Assembly (NCBI RefSeq): GCF_030247185.1
Contig: NC_080571.1
Coordinates: forward strand, 235,196,666-235,260,665
Length of the DNA: 64,000 bases
Reading direction: 5' to 3'
Origin: Malaya genurostris
Taxonomy: Eukaryota; Arthropoda; Insecta; Diptera; Culicidae
Numbering within the stretch: position 1 is the first letter of the stretch; each line of letters opens with the position of its first letter. The notes under the pieces were generated by a model. That model had not been told where the DNA came from. It worked only from the letters and a program-made list of their open reading frames with translations, and made no database searches. Positions 36,001 to 47,587 of the stretch are shown one piece after another. The position numbers and the translations under genes are program-made.

Positions 36001-36115
36001 CTTTCTTCACTTTCGACAACCATTTGGCACCGGCTTTCGAGCGAGGGCTCTGCTGGCCCCGGTGGAGGTTCATCATCTGCACCAGCGACGGTCGCTTTTT
36101 CTTCTTTAATCTTGC
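36001..36115 (-). CDS. nompC: nompC exon: basic C-terminal segment
   Basis: This exon of 115 nt (phase 0 in, phase 1 out) lies after a CCCCGCAG acceptor and encodes ARLKKKKRPSLVQMMNLHRG and QQSPRSKAGAKWLSKVKK. The KKKKRPSLVQMM and SPR.KAGAKWLSK blocks are conserved landmarks of the NOMPC cytoplasmic tail. I placed the donor at AAAG|GTCAGG because it joins in frame to the last exon as KKE-STALSA, which lines up with the fly protein. Reading on into the intron would add about 26 unrelated residues before a stop, which is the product expected from intron retention. It is separated from the previous exon by a 13.9-kb intron. Confidence 0.92.
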
Positions 36116-37371
36116 CTGCGGGGACGGAGAATCATGAACGACATTAGCGGATACGACGAAATTAGGAAGAGGGGGAGAAAGAGAGGGGCTCAGTCGGATT
36201 AGGGGCAAAGACCATTTTTCGAGGGGTCCTTCCATGTATCAATGTTCATGCGCATGACGTTGCAGTTGAAGGGGGGAACAACTGCGATTGGCCTACTTTA
36301 TACTGAAATGTGGTTAATTTTAACCTCGTAGATTGAATACCTACTACTTTGCACAACGATTTTTGATTATTAGAAACTTTTCGTCGAAGGCTGCTTTGTT
36401 CAATGCCGTTTGTAAGAATTCAAGAGGAAAAGAAGAGGTTGACAGACAAGAGTGACTGTAGAGAGTAGGAGAAGTGTTTGTGTCTTGCTGTGAATATTTA
36501 CAAAATATGATATAAAAAGTATGTAGTTAAATCGTGTAAAATTTTATAAAATGTTGAAAAGAATACTTACAAAGGGTTGTAGTTATCAGCAGCAATAAGA
36601 TTTGAATTGGATTTTTAGGAAGTGTTAAAATTCTCTCGATTGTCCCCAGTGCCTTGAGTGCCCATAGATTTCCATGTGCGCTACAGAGTGTCTTGAGTGC
36701 CCGTGAGTGCTTGTGGGTGACCTAAACACACTTAGAAGAAGACTGTATTGGTTATTACTGCAGTGCATTTTATTTTATTTATTTATCTTTACACGAAAGT
36801 TTGAAATTAGAATTATAATAATATTAATTATAATAATTATGGATTCAAATCAATCAAAAGATGCTTGGAAATATTTTTGATATACCCTCAAACAGAATCA
36901 GTGTTCAAAATAGGTCTACTTTTACAATAACTTATTTAATACATAGAAAGAATAATATCAAACAGAACAGATCGGTGCCTAGTATCCGTAGTTTTCAGTT
37001 CCTGCAGTTACCCTGGAGATGTTCAACTCACGCTTCTAGAATAGTGACTTTAAAACACCTTTTCTTGACGAAAGTTGTATAAAATTAACCGTTAAAATAA
37101 CATTAAAAATAATCACATTTTTGGTTTTGTTTTTTTTTTTTGCAATATTTTTATCTTAAACTAATTATGAAAAGTAACAGTGCAGGTAAATTTGATGAAT
37201 GTTAGTTTTAAACCGAAAAAAATACTCCGAACATATTAAAAGCAATAAATTTGCTCATAGAAACCTCCTTCCTAGATGAAGCAAATCTAGAAATATTTAG
37301 ATATGAAAAGTACTAAGAAGTACTAAGTAGCACAAGTTTAAAATATCAGTGCGTGGTTGAATGGGAACCAA
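36116..37371. other. nompC intron, no gene recognised
   Basis: AT-rich intron sequence. Short simple repeats (TTTATTTATTTATC-like at about 36770-36787) are present, but no exon or complete element was seen. Confidence 0.4.
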
Positions 37372-37662
37372 TCGGCGACAGGATGTTTGTGTTGAAGATT
37401 AAAGGCCGTTTCTTCGACTACAGCATTATCAACTGTTCACGTGAGACAAGAACCGATGAAGAGAAGAAAAGCAGCAGGAACTAAACTTCGACAGCTGCCC
37501 ACGGCAAGATGTGAAACTAGTAAACTCGTAAACTCGTCATCGGTGACGTGAACGCTCAGGTAGTCCGGGAGGCAATGTACAGGCCTGTAATCGGGCTGTA
37601 GAACAGTTTCCAACGACAACGGCCAACGATCCGTGAACTTTGCTACCTCCCGAGAAATAGTA
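37372..37662 (+). mobile_element. RTE-type LINE fragment (endonuclease region)
   Basis: Broken frames read LKIKGRFFDYSIINC-like, VIGDVNAQVVREAMYRPVIG and VNFATSREIV, the middle of the apurinic-type endonuclease domain of an RTE element (the GDVNAQVG block). It ends abruptly where the 5' leader of a second RTE copy begins. Confidence 0.65.
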
Positions 37663-40600
37663 GCCTGTGTGGCTCTTAGCCTCTCTTCCAGTAACTCCTA
37701 TCCCTACCTCCCCGCGGTGCCAACTGGGGTACGAGTAACCATGGGAAAGATCGGGTAATCAACCCCGGTGGGGCCTTGGTCGTATGCTGACAGGGAAGGG
37801 GGTCCTCTTAGGAGGATGGCAGAGCGTCTGTACTCCATGTTAGGTGCGATTTCTGTTCTAGTATCCAGCGGCTGTGTCCCGTTCAGCTAAATCCAAGGAG
37901 GCAATCCCACCAATGGGATCGTCCTAGTGTTAGTTGGGACGTTAAACAGAGCAAGCACAATGATCCTCTGGCAAGACAGGGGGTTTGCGTAGGTCTAATA
38001 AGTCACCCGTAAAATATTCATTGCAATTAATACAGAAGAGAATACGACCCGGAACAATCGGCATAGACCTACGCGACGAAATAAGGACTACGACTGGAAA
38101 CTTGGAACATGGAAATGCAACTCGCTAGGTTTCACAGGCTGCGACAGGATAATATACGACGAACTAAATCCTCACAACTTCGACGTCGTAGCGCTACAGG
38201 AGCTTTGTTGGACGGGACATTGGAACGACTACCTTCTACCGAAACTGTGGCACAACGAACGAGCTGGGAACTGGCAGGGCAAGATACGTCAGCGAGTGAT
38301 TGGGTGGCAGCAGGGCTTGTATTGTGAATCCTCGAACGAACGAAGCAACAAAAAACATCTGCTGTGAACACTTTGCTTGACATAGCTGAATGAGAGACCT
38401 ATATTAGAGAGAAACTGGATGTGTGAGAGTATATGCTACTGAGCAGACCAATTCCCCTTGCCAAGTAAATTGTCTGTGCTCTCAGTCTCAGTTAACACAT
38501 GAACTAAGCAATCCATGACAATGTAATGAAATGAAGGGTTCGCTCTCGTTAGTATTGTACGAGAAAGAAGACCTTGCTTCACGGCGTGCTACGAGACGCG
38601 AAGCAAAGTCATAAAGGCAATGTTCACGGTTTATTTTCAAAGTGTAGGTTTAAAGAAATCATTTTTAACATAGTGTTCGCATTACAAGACTAAATTTGAT
38701 CACATTTCAAACATACTTTAAACATTTTATAGCAGAAATTTTGCATTTGAGCCCATTTTCAAAACGATCAATTTGTTTCTTGGTAGTTTACACTGTGTAT
38801 ATATCCTAAAAAAACTCAAAGCAATGTTCTTTAAATTAATATTCATCGGAACTAAAAGTTATGAATCTAGTTTCCTCATAGGCATCTACAATATTAGAAC
38901 AATTCATCAAATGCTAACCTCATGAAGCATAGGTCTCAGCAAGCGGGCATATTCATGAACTACTGAACGAACGAAGCAGCTCTCTTTGCTTGGGTTGCGC
39001 TGTGAATTCTACCTGACATACGAATGTGTGTGAATAGCACAGATGGTGAAACCCTTTTGTTCATATTCGTTGCTTCAATTTGCAAGCCCTGGGTGGCAAC
39101 CGATTTTCGCTAGTATGTGTAAATTGGGAATAAAAGGCCATTTTTTTCAATATCAGCATCATTAACGTGCATTCTCCACAAGAAGGGAGTAATGATGACG
39201 AGAAAGAAGCGTTCTACGTGCAGCTGGAACAAGCTTATGGCGCCTGCTACGCAGAATGCCCAAGTAGGAAGGGAGGCAATGTACCGACCGGTAATCTAAC
39301 CGAACAGCCTGCATGTCGCATCGAACAACCACGGCCAACAATGTGTTAACTTTGCGGCCTCCCGAGGAATGGTAGTCAGAAGCCAACGAAGGTGAACCGT
39401 TCGCGCAGAGGCCATGTGCCACAGGCCGATATGTGCAAGGACACCAACGGGAATCTTCTCACGAACGAGGTGAGGTGATCGAGAGGTGACGGCAGTATTT
39501 CGATGAGCACCTCAATGGCAATGTGGCGGAATACGAAAGTGGCGGCGCGGTAACGAACTTGGGAACGTGTGCGAAGGACGATAGACTGCTGGTCCCAGAC
39601 CACCAAAAAATCGAGGAAGAGGTGATCCGGTTGAAAAATAATAAGGCCGCTGATCTTGACCAACTACCAAGCGAGCTACTAAAACACGGTGGTAATCAAC
39701 TAGTCAAAGCACTGCCCTGGGTCGTTACCAAGATCTGGAAGGAAGAGATTTTACCGGGGGAATGGACGGAAGGAATCGTGTGTCCCATCTACAAAAAGGG
39801 CGACAAGCTGGACTGCTTCAATTACCGCGCGATAACTCTGCTGAACGCCGCCTACAAGGTACTCTCCCAAATCTTATGCCGTCGACTATCGCCGATTGCA
39901 AACGAATTCGTGGGACAATATCAGGCAGGATTTATGGGCGAACGTGCTACCACGGACCAAGTGTTCGCCATCCGCCAGGTGTTGCAAAAGTGTCGCGAAT
40001 ACAATGATCATCGATTCAAATCAGCCTACGACACAATCGATCGAGATCAGCTATGGGAAATCATGCACGACTACGGATTCCCGGACAAACTGATACGATT
40101 GTTCAAGGCTACGATGGATCGAGTGATGTGCGTTGTTCGAGTATCGGGGATAAACTCGAGTCCCTACGAAACTCGCAGAGGGCTACGGCAAGGTGATGGC
40201 CTTTCGTGTCTGCTATTCAACATTGCTTTGGATGGTGTGGTAAGAAAAGCGAGGATAGACATGAGTGTCACAATTTTCAGAAAGTCCGTCCAGCTTGGTT
40301 TCGCTGATGATATTGATATTATAGCACGCAACTTTGAGAAGATGGAAGATACGTACATCGGACTAAAAGCTGAGGCCAAGCGGATCGGACTAGACATCAA
40401 TGTGTCAAAGACAAAGTACACGAAAGGCAGGAGCTCGAGAGAAGATAATATCAGCCACCCATTACGAGTTCTGATTGGTGGTGATGAAATCGAAATGGTC
40501 GACGAGTTCGTGTACTTGGGCTCACTGGTGACTGCCGATAATGACACCAGCAGAGAAATTCAGAGACGCATATTGTCAGGAAATCGTGCTTACTTTGGAC

Positions 40601-41128
40601 TGCGCAGGACGCTTCGATCGAGCAAATTTCGCCGTCGTAAGAAGTTAACTATCTACAAACGCTGATAAGACCGGTTATCCTCTACGGGCACGAGTTCTGG
40701 ACAATGCTTGCGGAGGATCAAAGCGCACTAGGTGTTTTTGAACGGAAGGTGTTGCGAACCATCTTTGGCGGAGTGCGGATGGAAGACGGTACGTGGAGAA
40801 GGCGAATGAACCATGAACTGCACCAGTTGCTGGGAGGACCAACCCTCGTCCAAACGGCCAAGGTTGGGCGGTTTCGGTGAGCCGGGCATGTTGTTGGAAT
40901 ATCGGAGAACAACCCGATTAAAATGATCCTCGATAATGATCCGACCGGTATAAGAAGAAGAGGCGCGCAGCGGGCAAGATGGATCGATCAAGTTGAGGAC
41001 GACCTGCGGACCCTTCGTAGCTACCGAGGCAGGCGACGAACAGCCATGAATCGAATTGAATGGAGACGCCTCCTGTATACAGCAGAGACCCGCGTGGTCT
41101 ACGACTGAAACAGTAAGTGAATAAGTTC
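37663..41128 (+). mobile_element. RTE/JAM1-like LINE, internally deleted and interrupted
   Basis: The 5' leader (37663-38090) is followed by the endonuclease start (LGTWKCNSLGFTG, FDVVALQELCWTGHW at about 38100-38220). A hAT-like MITE interrupts it at 38311-39090. The endonuclease resumes with a large deletion (DDEKEAFYVQLEQAYGACYA, then a jump near 39365). The reverse transcriptase is open from 39523 to 40665: IYKKGDKLDCFNYRAITLL, QYQAGFMGERATTDQVF, GLRQGDGLSCLLFNIALDGV and the catalytic FADDIDIIARN. The first catalytic Asp block is shortened (HRFKSAYDTIDRD). The C-terminal part (GHEFWTMLAEDQSALGVFER, RRRGAQRARWIDQVEDDLRT) runs to about 41108 after one frameshift. It lies antisense in a nompC intron. 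Confidence 0.88.
38311..39090. mobile_element. hAT-like non-autonomous element with 8-bp target duplication
   Basis: Inverted ends CAGGGCTTG (38311-38319) and CAAGCCCTG (39082-39090) are flanked by GGTGGCAG (38303-38310) and GGTGGCAA (39091-39098), a 7-of-8 match. The interrupted RTE reading continues across the junction when the insert is ignored. Both ends carry a subterminal GAACGAACGAAGCA motif in direct orientation (38333 and 38966 areas). No transposase is encoded. Confidence 0.82.
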
Positions 41129-44100
41129 ATTTGTCTGTTAATGTATTAGTGTTATGTCAACTCACTGTGATGTTTCAAAATTGAAACAAACAAACAAAAT
41201 AAATGATTTCGAAAACGATATAAATTTTTATCACAAACTTCCAGAGAAAATTTCTCGATAATAGTGAGCTACAGTGCTTTTAAAAAATACTGTATTATTC
41301 AGTGCAAAACATTTACTCCTTATTTATACTATTTCTGATTTCTGTCATTCGACGCTTTGACATTTCGCCTGTCAGATCTCGCTACACAAACTCAGGCGAG
41401 AAATTTAAAACAGTGTTCTGTTCGTATTTCAAATTTTCATAAATTTGGAACAATTTCGTCGAACAGTTTTAAATTTGTTTCAAATTTATGCTCGAGAAAT
41501 AGAACTGGATCTCAGCGTTCAGTCGTAGATCTAAAATAGATCAATCCATACGTAATAAAACTTTACGAATTTTATGTTTTATTTAGGAGTCGGGTTAAAA
41601 TGTGTACTAAGTGCACACAAGAAAGTTTTAATTTGCTTTAGCAGTTCAGTTAGCCGAAACTTGGTTTTGTTGAAGATATCTGAAAGTGCAGCTTGAAAAT
41701 TGTATCACTCACAGTACAGTTGAATAAGAGTTCAATATGAACGGCTAATGCTAATCCGATGAATGTATAAATAATGAAGTTTCAGTTTGATAACTAAGTA
41801 ATACTTATTAGAATATGAATTAACGAATATAGTAGATAATAAAAAAAATTAACAAAGAAAAATTGAGTGTTCGGATAGTGAAAATTAGTGGTATAAGCTC
41901 TTCCAAATTTGACCGTCATTTGAAATTTCAATTTGACTCACCCTATCTCAGGTCATGTGACGATATTCGCTGAGATTGTAACACAGAGAACAAACATCCA
42001 AGATCGACAAATTCTTGGATTCAAAAACAACCTGTGTAAAGCAGAAGAGCGGAATTTCGCTAAAAATCACCGTTGCGTACTATTTCGCATGCATGAATTG
42101 CCATTGTATGCAAACTCGAACACAAGAACTTATAAACGATTGCTAGGCTGCTCGAAGCGCCTCTGTAGGCGAATAGTTTATTTTTAATCTTTAATTTTTT
42201 TGGCAAAGTGATAATTAAGTAGCGAATCGCTACTTTGCAAACAAACGTAAAAATTTTCTTACACACAGTGACATCTCTAATTGAATGTCTGTTCTTCGTG
42301 ATTGTAATATAACATCTGCAAATTTTGTTCTGCTATTTTCTATGGTGCGGTGCGATAGTTTTAGTCTGTGAATTATTGATATTTCCCAAAAACTACTAAC
42401 TATAAAGTCATCAGTGGAGTGTAAAAATATATTGCATCAACAATGTGCGACAAATTTTTTAAGCTATGCAATAACATCAACAACTCACAATACAGTCTTT
42501 GGTATGTGTTCGACTAGGTGCGTTTTATATCTAAACGAGCAATCACGTTTACTCAAAATACTTACGAATACTTACAGGCATCCAAGGTATTTAAGGGCTT
42601 AAAAAACAACTGGGAGAATTGTATAATCACATCCTAAATAATGAAATAAGCAGCCTAAGTTCTTAAGTTTGAAGAATACAAGTTTTTTCGAACTAGAAAT
42701 TTACTAGATTGTACTGTAACAATCTAACGTGACGTAAAACATCACTCTACGTTTGAGGCTTCCAATGATCGGTATAGAAAAGCAACAACTTTAAAAAAAT
42801 CGTAAATCTATTTTCTCTGAATTCAAAGCTTTGATTGAGTAGATGTTTTCGGAATATTTTTCTAGCTTTAATATTGGGAAAGAGTGTAATATCTTTCCAT
42901 TCACAAATGGGCTTAAAAGCTATCAAGAAAATCGAAGCACTAATAGTTCCTGACTTTTCTCCTTCACACCCTATCTCTTATTATATTTAGTACACAACCT
43001 GCCAAGTAGGTGTTGTTGAAACTTCAATTGATTCGATGTTTGAGTTGAGTTTGGTTAAACTTTTATCAGTTGGATACGGTAGAGGTTTTCCGCCATTTAA
43101 TGAAAGATGGCGCCACCAGTAGATTTCAGACTGGAATGGTAATTTTTTTTGCATAAAAACAATTTTTTTAGAATCTATCAACATTCAAGCATTTGTATGT
43201 CGCAGTATATTTTTTGAGGGAAACCAAACAATGGGTGTTACGATCAAAAACATCAATTTCAACTTGACCCAAGTAATCGAAAGTTCTAATGAATCGGAAA
43301 GGTTTGGCTTAAATAGGTTACAAAATTCATGAATAGAAATTCAAGTAGCCCGTAATCCACACTTGAAAGTTGACGAACGACACAACTTAACTATCTTCCA
43401 AGCAGATCCGGGAATATATGGTTAAGTTTTTAAACTTGTTCTGTACTTTCAATCAGCGCTGTCAACTATACGAATTTATCTGTATTTGTATGGATTTTTT
43501 GTACTCGATACAGGAATACAAATATGCTCACTTAAAAAACCGATAATTCAATTTTCATACAGATAAATACCGATTTTCAGTTTTTGTGTTTGGTTCCATA
43601 GGATTAAACCAGGAGCGACCTTTTTTTTTTTGATAGCAAAACCAGTCCTCACTAAATAGATTTTTGATTGATTTTTCCGCCAAATATAGATTTTTGAAAA
43701 AAATAGCTGGTAGCTCTGCTCTCAGGTACCCAAAATTCTGTCGTGTATTTTTCTGATGTTCATGCGGAACTCAGTTAACAGTTTCTCGTGTGCTTTCGAG
43801 CTTCTAGAAAGCATTTTTCTTTTCAGATACTGCCCATCACTTGCTCCAAGAAACTTATGAGATGGGATTTATTGGTCAACCGACGTATCGCAGGAGGTTC
43901 AAATTCTTGGAAAGTACAGATTTTCACATTGAAGGCAAGCAGTGTTGTCCAATTGCGCAGATCTGAAACTTTGATGCGGGTCTTTTAGTTTATCAAATTT
44001 CGTACGATTTAAAGCCGAGAGATATTAAAGACAGATTTTTCATGTCCGAAATGATGTTGGAGCGACAAAAAAATAGTCATCCCTGCATCGTGACGGCGGC

Positions 44101-44340
44101 GAAAAGTGCACTCATCATGATTAATCTAAGCGCAAAAAAATATGCACCCATCCCGGCCAGCTTGTCTCGGTTTCACATTAATTTTGAGGAATTTGACGAC
44201 TCTGTTTCAACAAACTTCGGTGTCGATTCTTAGCGTACAGAATCATTGCATGGTTAGTACTACGATCCTATAGATACAAAGAATTCAACCAGGTTCAGTC
44301 ATAGGCAAACTGGCTTGTAAGACCCGGACATATCGACGGC
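41129..44340. other. nompC intron, no gene recognised
   Basis: AT-rich sequence with no clear exon, RNA gene or intact element. A segment near 44228-44275 (GCGTACAGAATCATTGCA, TACTACGATCCTAT) recurs at 59763-59803, marking an undefined dispersed repeat. Confidence 0.4.
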
Positions 44341-44366
44341 AAAGCAAAATATTTACTTTTATTATT

Positions 44367-44465
44367 TTTACGTTTCGTCTTTGACTCATCAGTGCAGAGC
44401 AGTTCAAATTGAACTGCTTAGTGCTAAACTCGGCAGTTCAATTTGAACCGCTAAGCAGACGTAAA
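44367..44465 (-). ncRNA. Hammerhead ribozyme on the nompC-sense strand
   Basis: The inverted head of the satellite contains the complete motif on the minus strand. The helix III 5' strand is at 44465-44459, the cleavage C at 44458, and the 3' strand ACGTAAA at 44373-44367, with the same long helix I and triloop helix II. It is oriented with nompC transcription and sits inside the intron between the exons at 50125-49997 and 36115-36001. It could therefore act co-transcriptionally on that intron. It can also pair with the adjacent plus-strand copy to form a long hairpin, which would compete with ribozyme folding. Confidence 0.82.
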
Positions 44466-44718
44466 GTGTTAGCGGTTCAAATTGAACTGCCGAGTTTAGC
44501 ACTAAGCAGTTCAATTTGAACTGCTCTGCACTGATGAGTCAAAGACGAAACGTAAAAATAATGAAAACGGTTATGTGCCCTAGCACAAAATTTGGCTAAC
44601 CCCTAAATGACCATACCTGCATCGGCCAGAAAAGTCGAAAACACGTTTTCGTTCGGCACGTCAGAAAAGACATTGCACTTCGTTGCAAAACAAAAAGTGT
44701 TCTGTAAGTAGCAGAAAC

Positions 44719-44817
44719 TTTACGTCTGCTTAGCGGTTCAAATTGAACTGCCGAGTTTAGCACTAAGCAGTTCAATTTGAACTGCTCTGCACTGATGAGT
44801 CAAAGACGAAACGTAAA
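44719..44817 (+). ncRNA. Hammerhead ribozyme (helix III open), satellite copy 1
   Basis: All canonical hammerhead elements are present in order. Helix III 5' strand TTTACGT is at 44719-44725, the cleavage-site C at 44726, helix I at 44727-44791, CTGATGA at 44792-44798, helix II GTC-AAA-GAC at 44799-44807, GAA at 44808-44810 and the helix III 3' strand ACGTAAA at 44811-44817. Helix III pairs over 7 bp. Helix I has 3 bp, a 2x2 internal loop (TT/CT), then 20 bp with one G-U pair and a 15-nt loop. The A15.1-U16.1 pair, the G10.1-C11.1 pair and the invariant core residues are intact, so self-cleavage after C44726 is predicted. Function is inferred from the fold. Confidence 0.85.
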
Positions 44818-44979
44818 AATAATGAAAACGGTTATGTGCCCTAGCACAAAATTTGGCTAACCCCTAAATGACCATACCTGCATCGGCCAGAAAAGTCGAA
44901 AACACGTTTTCGTTCGGCACGTCAGAAAAGACATTGCACTTCGTTGCAAAACAAAAAGTGTTCTGTAAGTAGCAGAAAC

Positions 44980-45078
44980 TTTACGTCTGCTTAGCGGTTC
45001 AAATTGAACTGCCGAGTTTAGCACTAAGCAGTTCAATTTGAACTGCTCTGCACTGATGAGTCAAAGACGAAACGTAAA
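44980..45078 (+). ncRNA. Hammerhead ribozyme (helix III open), satellite copy 2
   Basis: This is the same 99-nt motif as the previous copy, exactly 261 bp downstream: TTTACGT at 44980-44986, cleavage C at 44987, CTGATGA at 45053-45059, helix II GTC-AAA-GAC, and GAA plus ACGTAAA ending at 45078. Cleavage of a multimeric plus-strand transcript at this and the previous copy would release a 261-nt monomer. Confidence 0.85.
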
Positions 45079-45629
45079 AATAATGAAAACGGTTATGTGC
45101 CCTAGCACAAAATTTGGCTAACCCCTAAATGAAAATATTTACGTAAATAGAATATTGCTCTACATATGGTGAGATAAGTAGTGTTTCGTAATTTTTCATC
45201 ACGACAACGCTCGATCGCATGCATATGGAAAATTATGCTTCGATCACAGTATGATTATAACTTTTTCTCATGGAACTATTGACTTTGATAGATACAGAGT
45301 GCCCTTATCGGAACCTTAGTTTAGTCGTAAACTTGTAAAATATTACACGATACGTAAACCAAAGCATGCCATATTTTTTGGTGCGATGACTTGATGTCAC
45401 ATAAATACACATTTAAATCATAAATTTCTGTCTACTAAGATGTCAAATTTAGTTTGCTGTGAAATTATTCACACGACATCTTTTTGCTTGTAAATTTAGA
45501 TCGAATGCGACGGTACTTTAATGTGCATCGATCGAGACGTAAATTTACATGATTTTTTGTGCAGTGTAGAAATTCAAAATTGGCTGGGTATCTTCTTGAA
45601 TTCAACAAACTAACAACAAAGAATTTAGA

Positions 45630-45886
45630 CTACACAGAAAGAAAAGATGAAACTTACACGATATGTAAACCGATAGTACTATGAAATAGACATCAGTTGA
45701 AACGAAAATCTGATTTAAAACCATGATTGATGTAAAATTACATTAAAATTCATTTAGTTTTTCATTGAACCAGACTGTATATTTACAAACCGCTTCGTTT
45801 TGTAATGTAAATTTCCATTCAATTGCCTGCTCCAAATATGTGCATGAAAATAAATGTAAATTCACAAAATATTTTTATCTGTGTAG
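45630..45886. mobile_element. Short MITE with CTACACAGA ends
   Basis: Inverted ends CTACACAGA (45630-45638) and TCTGTGTAG (45878-45886) bound 257 bp of AT-rich sequence. Related sequence (GTAAATTTACATGATTTTTT-type) is also seen at 45535-45570 and 46910-46960. No target duplication could be fixed. Confidence 0.5.
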
Positions 45887-46413
45887 AGTTCAAAACAAGT
45901 TTTGAAAATGAGATAAGTCTAACGAATGATTAAACATTTATTCACATCAAAGCACCAAATTTTAGGTAAGAGCATTGGAAACTTGCTTCTGATAGTTTTC
46001 AACTGTTATCTGAAGATCTTGACATTCTTGAACATTTTGGAAATTTATAATTAGGAAAATAAAATTTTGTATAAGGTTCAAAACCTCCATCATATTATCA
46101 GCGAAGGAAGCATTTAATGAGGAGAGACCAGTTTTTAGATCATTGTCACTCAACTCCAACATCCAGAATGTTTCAACCTGTTTAACCTAAATTCATTCAG
46201 TAACTATTTTTGTTTGTCAAAGTATGCTCAACATCTGAATGCTTCAATAAAAGACAAAGAGCGTTGCGATCGGAAATTTATCAGCCTAACGCATCAATAT
46301 TCATCGTGCTTTAGAAATGCGCACCCCTCATAGTGAGTATGTGTGACTATCATCATGCCGTACTGTTTGATTTTGACGTTTGTTCTTCTGTTGGTGAAAT
46401 AGCAGAGAACTAA

Positions 46414-46640
46414 GTGAAGCAACGCATCGAAATTTTGCTCTCGCATCGCGAAAATACGAACTACTTGCTTGTCAAGTCTGCAAGATTTTTAAATGTGACC
46501 AAATCAAGATTTTTAAATGTGACCAAATGTGATGTAATAAAAGTGTTCGAGAAACGTTCATTGATAGTCAGAAAGGCTGGATCAGGAATGAATGGAAGGC
46601 CTAAGACCACGAAAATGGCAAAAACAGTGACCTGTTGATT
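46414..46640 (+). mobile_element. ITmD37E-type transposase N-terminus, relic
   Basis: The frame KQRIEILLSHRENTNYLLVK, FLNVTKCDVIKVFEKRSLIV, RKAGSGMNGRPKTTKMAK matches the helix-turn-helix and linker of ITmD37E transposases (the RKAGSG..GPKTTK pattern). A local tandem duplication repeats FLNVTK. The catalytic domain is absent and the reading stops at 46638. Confidence 0.65.
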
Positions 46641-47501
46641 CCAGACGAACCCATGCCTCTCCATCCGAGATACCGCAGCAAAGTGTGCGGGAATGGCATT
46701 TACAACCAATTTACGCTTGTCGTAAATTCAAGTATGCCGTAATCTTTTCGGTGATGACACAATATTACATCTATAACCGTAAAAAAATGTTTGTTTCTGT
46801 GGCGATGTAAACTTTAGCTAAATTAACTGTGAAGTTAATGATATTACTTATCTTTACATGCTTTGAATTGTAAATTTAAGTATATTACAACGCCCCATTT
46901 ATGTGCATCTATAAAGACCTAAAAATTTGCATGATTTTTTCTAAGTGTGTAGTACACAGCAAAAAATTATGAAATATGCAGGCGATGCAAATCTTCTTAT
47001 GACACAATCCATAAGAACGTAATTCGTCTAATGACGGAATTTTACACGAATGACTAAAATATGTGTCAACTTTTTTTTCATAGGCTACGCGTTACCTTCA
47101 TGTTTGAGCATTTTCTTTGCAATTGTAAGAATAATCATTTATCATCATTTTCGGCTTAAGTGTCGAGTTTAGAAGACATCAATTTATACGATTTTATTCT
47201 CTATTCAAACTTTATCTACAAGCGGTGTTGTTATTTAAAATTTGATCTTTATGTCTTTGACCAAATTTATGCATCTTCCGTACTGTTAAGTTCATCATTA
47301 CAATGGTCGAAAAAATTGTAAAACGTGTTGTGCCACAATTGTTTCCCTGAATAAAGTTTTAAAAAAGCTTTTTCTCAAATTTCTAAGAATTAGTTCGATT
47401 CATTAAAATAGTCTTAAACTATTTGTCTCGTTGCTGGTTTGAATATTTTGCAGTCTATAAATTCGTTGTGCAATCAAAACACAGTATTGATAAATTAATT
47501 A

Positions 47502-47587
47502 TCCCAGAAAAACTTTTTGACCCTATGTTCGGGATTGGGAATCGAACCCACGTGAACAGCGTGAAAGGCATTGAATCACCCGTCCCC
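47502..47587 (-). mobile_element. tRNA-derived SINE head, minus strand
   Basis: On the minus strand the sequence GGGGACGGGTGATTCAATG, then GGGTTCGATTCCCAATCCCG and AACATAGGGTCAAAAAG matches the head of the SINE at 57251-57400. Box B is intact. The 3' tail is missing. Confidence 0.75.

Larger units (their letters stand above)
44367..45133. repeat. 261-bp satellite: inverted head plus about 2.5 tandem units
   Basis: Direct units start at 44470, 44731 and 44992 (exact spacing 261 bp); the third is cut off near 45133. Immediately left, 44367-44468 is an inverted copy of the beginning of the unit, so the array starts with a near-perfect palindrome about 93 bp per arm. Units 1 and 2 look essentially identical, implying recent amplification or homogenisation. 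Each unit contains paired palindromic motifs (TTCAAATTGAA) and a hammerhead ribozyme core. The array lies in the 13.9-kb nompC intron. A diverged relic of the same core occurs at 28896-28921. Confidence 0.9.

Noticed and set aside
35921..36001. Longer C-terminus from reading past the exon ending at 36001
   Set aside because: A GTCAGG donor joins in frame to the conserved terminal exon; the extension is unrelated to NOMPC.
44367..45133. CRISPR-like array (regularly spaced repeats)
   Set aside because: Units are contiguous 261-bp satellite copies without unique spacers, in a eukaryotic genome.
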